From contig JASWJB010000057.1 in assembly GCA_032433595.1 (NCBI GenBank), forward strand, positions 107,072-171,071: a stretch of 64,000 nucleotides of DNA, given 5' to 3'. Position 1 is the stretch's first letter; each line of letters starts with the position of its first letter. A program made the position numbers and the translations under genes. The notes under the pieces were generated by a model, which was not told where the DNA came from, did not search any database, and worked only from the letters and a program-made list of their open reading frames with translations. Below, piece after piece: positions 60,212 through 64,000 of this stretch. The DNA is from Conoideocrella luteorostrata (taxonomy: Eukaryota > Ascomycota > Sordariomycetes > Hypocreales > Clavicipitaceae).

Positions 60212-63014
60212 ATGTCTCAGACGGGGATAGTTTCTGAAATGAATATGTCATTATTAACCACATCCTTCCCTCCTAGTCCTCCAAGTACTGTTGGAAGGTC
60301 CAGGAAGTGCAGTGTCGACGACACCTCCAACGGAATCGCCATTTCCTCTTCGACGGCCTCAGATATAGAAACCCGCCCGATTTACACTCTTCCACCACAA
60401 AATATCACAAAATCTGTCCTACCACAGGATTTGAAAACTCCTGATAATCATGTAGAAAGAGATTCTCGCCTTATTCGGCTGACTGGTGTACATCCTTTCA
60501 ACTGTGAGGCACCATTGAGCGACTTATACGACGAAGGATTCTTAACAAGCGAAAATCTCCACTACGTTAGAAACCACGGACCAGTACCGTTGTGTGACGA
60601 CAATGATACGGATCGTTGGACGTTCACTGTAGAGGGCATGGTAGAACATCCATTCACTCTCAGTGTCAGAGAGCTCATTGAACAGTACGAGCAAATAACT
60701 TATCCCATCACCCTTGTGTGTGCAGGCAACCGCCGCAAGGAACAGAATGTTGTCAGAAAATCCAAAGGCTTTTCTTGGGGTCCGGCTGGACTCTCAACAG
60801 CTTTATGGACTGGTGTTGGCCTTGGCCATTTGATTGCCCAAGCAAAACCCCGAAGGGGTGCAAGATACGTCTGCTTCGAAGGGGCAGATAATCTACCCAA
60901 TGGTTACTATGGTACGTCTGTTAAGTTAAACTGGTGCTTGGATCCCAACAGAGGCATTCTTATCGCTCATAAAATGAACGGAAATCCCTTGCACCCAGAC
61001 CACGGAAAACCTGTTCGAGTCGTTATTCCGGGGCAGATAGGAGGTCGTAGTGTCAAATGGTTAAAAAGGATAATAGTCACGGAGGAACCGAGTAGTAATT
61101 GGTACCACATCTATGACAATCGGGTCCTGCCAACCATGGTGACACCAGAAGAAAGTGCAGGTTTGTCAGACACCTGGATGGACGAGCGCTACGCTATATA
61201 CGACCTCAACACGAACAGCGCAATATGCTACCCTGCACATGACGAGACTATCCCGGTGATCAATGGTCCAAGCACATACAATCTGCGAGGTTATGCTTAT
61301 GCAGGTGGTGGCAAGCGAATCACACGAGTCGAGGTTACTCTTGATCAGGGCAAGACTTGGAGGTTATCAAATATTGACTATCCTGAGGATCAGTATCGAC
61401 TCGCTGCCGACGGTGACACACTCTATGGGGGGAAAGTTGACATGTGGTGGCGGGAGACATCATTTTGCTGGTGTTTTTGGGAAATCAATCTTAATGTTGG
61501 GGAGCTTAAAACAGCTTCCGATGTCATGGTTCGAGCGATGGATGAAAGTCTTATGGTACAACCGAGAGACATGTATTGGAGTGTCTTGGGTATGATGAAT
61601 AACCCTTGGTTCAGGGTGGTGATACACAATCTCGATCACGTTTTACGATTTGAACATCCTACACAGCCTGCTCTTATGCCTGGCGGATGGATGGAGCGAA
61701 TCAAAAAGGCTGGTGGCAATCTTTCGAACGGACAATGGGGTGAAATGTCAGGAGGCCAAGACAGATTACCTTTGGTTGAGAAACCAGAAACGGAGATATG
61801 CATGACGGATTCCAAAGTTAATCGTCTAGTCGCACCGGAAGAGATTAGACAACATAGCGGAGAAGAATCACCATGGTTCATTGTCAATGGCCAGGTTTAC
61901 GATGGTACACCGTTTTTGGAAGGTCATCCAGGCGGTGCGGCCTCAATCTTCGGAGCTGCAGGGCAAGATGTCACTGAGGAGTTTATTGCAATCCGTAAGT
62001 ATTCCACACAGAACATACTTTGGGCTAGTTTTCTCTCATTTTACCATTGATATCTTGTGTATACACTTGTAACAAGCACCTTGCTAATGACAGTCTATGT
62101 CTCTTTGACCTATGATAGATAGCGAAAATGCAAAGACCATGATGCCTGCGTATCATATCGGCCGACTCGAGGATTCCGCACTTGCACAGTTATCCCATGG
62201 AAATGCTGACCGTGATCCCAACCGAGCCGTGTTCCTTGATACCAAGACCTGGTCAACAGCAACTCTCCAAGAAAAGATACAAGTATCATCAGACGCCAAG
62301 ATATTTAGGTTTAAAATGAACCATGATGATCAGATGATAGGCTTGCCGACTGGACAGCATCTCATGATGCGCATCCGGGACCCGGTAACTCAAGAATCAA
62401 TTATACGAGCATATACGCCATTGTCAGAAGCGACCGATAAGGGACGACTGGACTTGCTTATAAAAATTTACAACGACGTTCCGGAGCGCAAGGGAGGAAA
62501 AATGACACAGGCCCTTGATGCCCTTCCCATCGACCATGGTGTAGAATTCAAAGGTCCTGTGGGCAAATTCGAGTACCTTGGAAATGGGCTCTGTTCCGTT
62601 GCTGGCAGGCATCTTCAAATAAGTCGATTCAATATGATCTGTGGAGGCTCGGGCATAACACCAATATTTCAAGTACTACGAGCCGTGATGAATAATGCGG
62701 ACGATCCTACCGAGTGTATAGTACTGGATGGAAACCGTGTTGAAGAAGATATATTGTGTAGACTTCAGCTTGACGAAATCCTTTCTCGTGCAAAGCAGAG
62801 ATGTCGTCTTCTCCATTGCTTGAGTCGCCCGGGTCCTTCTTGGTGTGGCAAAAGTGGACGAATTGACAAGAAACTTATTTCAGCCGAGATAGGATTGCCA
62901 CGCCCAGGTACAAAGGATCTTGTCCTCCTATGTGGTCCGCCGTCAATGGAAAGCGGCGTCCATGGTATTCTAAAGGTTTTAGGCTGGTCTGACGATGATA
63001 TTATAATATTCTAA
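60212..63014 (+). CDS. niaD: Assimilatory nitrate reductase (NADPH)
   Basis: Reduces nitrate to nitrite with NADPH in the cytosol. Exons 60212-61994 and 62119-63014 join to 892 aa, in the range of fungal NiaD. After a variable Ser/Thr-rich N-terminus comes the molybdopterin domain with TLVCAGNRRKEQN (Mo-ligand Cys170) and GQIGGRSVKWLKRI. A dimerisation domain follows (RGYAYAGGGKRITRVEV). The cytochrome b5 domain (~555-625) has GHPGGAASI, with the first haem His near 571, and EEFIAIHSENA, where the second haem His codon is split by the only intron (C|AT). The FAD domain has RAYTPLS (~690), and the NADPH domain has GGSGITPIFQVLR (~769) and CGPPSM (~865). Aspergillus niaD genes have several introns, so a single one is notable. 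No nitrite reductase or transporter gene lies beside it in this window. Confidence 0.97.
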
Positions 63015-64000
63015 GATTTTTCGGTACTCTGAAACACACGTCATTGCTGAACAAATATGAAGCTACTATGGCCACAGCATAGTTTAAACTCGATCATTAC
63101 TTAAGTGGACCTAGTAAAGTCACGAAAATGTTTCCGAAGACACTAAAGATCGTCAATAGCTTCATAAGAACTCGAACCAATTTCCTAGGTATGCGTTGTC
63201 ATCGAAGACTCGCCAAAATTTATACTATGCTACATCTTCTAGATTCCGGGGAGCCTGATCAAATGCTCAATTCCCCATTGTTACCCCCCCTCCCCCCCCT
63301 TTTTTAGGGTAACTTCTAGTAAACCACATAACCGGCCAAAACCTAGCACGCCGAACGCCCTACGACGTGTTTCACGATACTGCCGATGAATTCCAAGTTG
63401 CCAGAACACCACAATAACCCTCCGGAGAGGCTTGACGAGCCCGTACAAGAGGCTCAAATCACCACATTGAATGGAGAGGCTTTAATTATCAATGAGGCAG
63501 CTATCTCACGGGAGCAGGCAGCTGCCAGCACCTGTAAGCTGTTAAAGAAGCCCTGTACTACGCCCTGGTGTTACGTGTTGGAATTTGCAAAATTATTAGT
63601 ATATTAATTTGTTGTTGTTGTTATCTAGCCAGTTTTTCAAAGGCGCTGTCTGAAGCGTCTGGTGCTAATGTTAATCCAAGCTGGTTTTTATAAACCGACA
63701 TTGGCTGAAAGAGTCTGTCATTTGTTTAGCCGCTCCATTACACCATTCATGCATGCTAGGCATGTTGTTTCTTTAGAGATATAATGACGGAAACAGGATG
63801 CTTATCTAATTGTGGTATTAAGCTGCTAACATCACCTATTTAATAGCTGGTAGGAATTCCAATCTTATTCCACGGTGAGTAGATTTGGTGGTCAAGGTGT
63901 CCAGTCTCAGCCCAACGTTTTTTTATTTTATCCGTCACTTGTGAGCTCATCTCAATCATAGGTTTCAAGTACACCCCCCCCCCCCCCCCCCTTTTTTTTT
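63015..64000. other. AT-rich 3' flank with homopolymer tracts at window end
   Basis: No supported gene. An ATG-started 73-codon frame at 63386-63607 ends near a GTAAGC and may be a gene remnant or chance. C/T homopolymer tracts occur near 63286-63306 and at the extreme end (63974-64000). Confidence 0.55.
63974..64000. repeat. Terminal poly-C then poly-T tract
   Basis: About 18 Cs followed directly by 9 Ts end the window. A similar C12T5 tract lies near 28327-28343 and a C/T tract near 63286-63306. The tract may continue past the window or mark an assembly limit. Confidence 0.8.

Noticed and set aside
63386..63607. 73-codon ATG frame near the right end
   Set aside because: No recognisable domain. 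A short DNA similarity (GCTTTAATTATCAA) to 28848-28862 is too short to support a shared element.

Overview
This window is nuclear DNA of a filamentous ascomycete (Pezizomycotina), most likely a Eurotiomycete related to Aspergillus or the Onygenales. The evidence is the gene set: two chitin synthases (one long myosin-motor-like class V/VII type and one short class VI-like type), a HET-domain gene, CYP61/ERG5, a fungal NADPH nitrate reductase, UPF2, RRN7 and VPS52. The short introns (about 50-140 b) have GTATGT/GTAAGT donors and CTGAC/TACTAAC-like branch sites. Gene symbols follow fungal homologues. The species is not determined.

Layout. 1-1327 (-): HET-domain gene running off the left edge. 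4120-9606 (+): class VII-type chitin synthase. 10378-11854 (-): mitochondrial PDK/BCKDK-family kinase. 12646-13142 (-): small I9 proteinase B inhibitor. 15645-17605 (+): ERG5. 18430-19192 (+): rhodanese. 19571-20740 (-): Yip1-family Golgi protein. 21563-22275 (-): ubiquitin-L40 fusion whose start codon is split by an intron. 22766-24587 (-): RRN7-like Pol I factor. 25673-26593 (-): eIF5A. 28923-31079 (+) VPS52 and 31502-32939 (-) a Gyp8-type TBC protein converge tail to tail. 36752-41111 (+): MMS1_N/CPSF-A superfamily protein. 42382-45839 (+): eIF5B. 47101-49804 (+): Hsp88/Sse1. 50379-52635 (-): class VI-like chitin synthase. 53865-57817 (-): UPF2/NMD2. 60212-63014 (+): nitrate reductase. Reading frame is preserved across every splice I propose, and each spliced length is a multiple of three.

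The genes are mostly housekeeping: wall synthesis (two chitin synthases), translation (ubiquitin-L40, eIF5A, eIF5B, RRN7), mRNA surveillance (UPF2), proteostasis (Hsp88, I9 inhibitor), Golgi traffic (VPS52, TBC, Yip), ergosterol synthesis and nitrate use. They do not form one operon-like system or metabolic cluster.

The most unusual material is in the spacers and gene structures: an A|TG start codon split by an intron and followed by a 7-nt microexon; seven tandem 15-bp units that each carry a forkhead-type core; a roughly 95-bp nested-hairpin repeat in two dispersed copies; a palindromic 9-mer (TACTCCGTA) that recurs in spacers; Tbf1/Cbf1-like boxes at the ribosomal-protein gene; a perfect heat-shock element upstream of Hsp88; a GC-AG intron in eIF5B; and a C-rich tract at the right end. 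No tRNA, rRNA, CRISPR array or intact transposon was recognised by eye.
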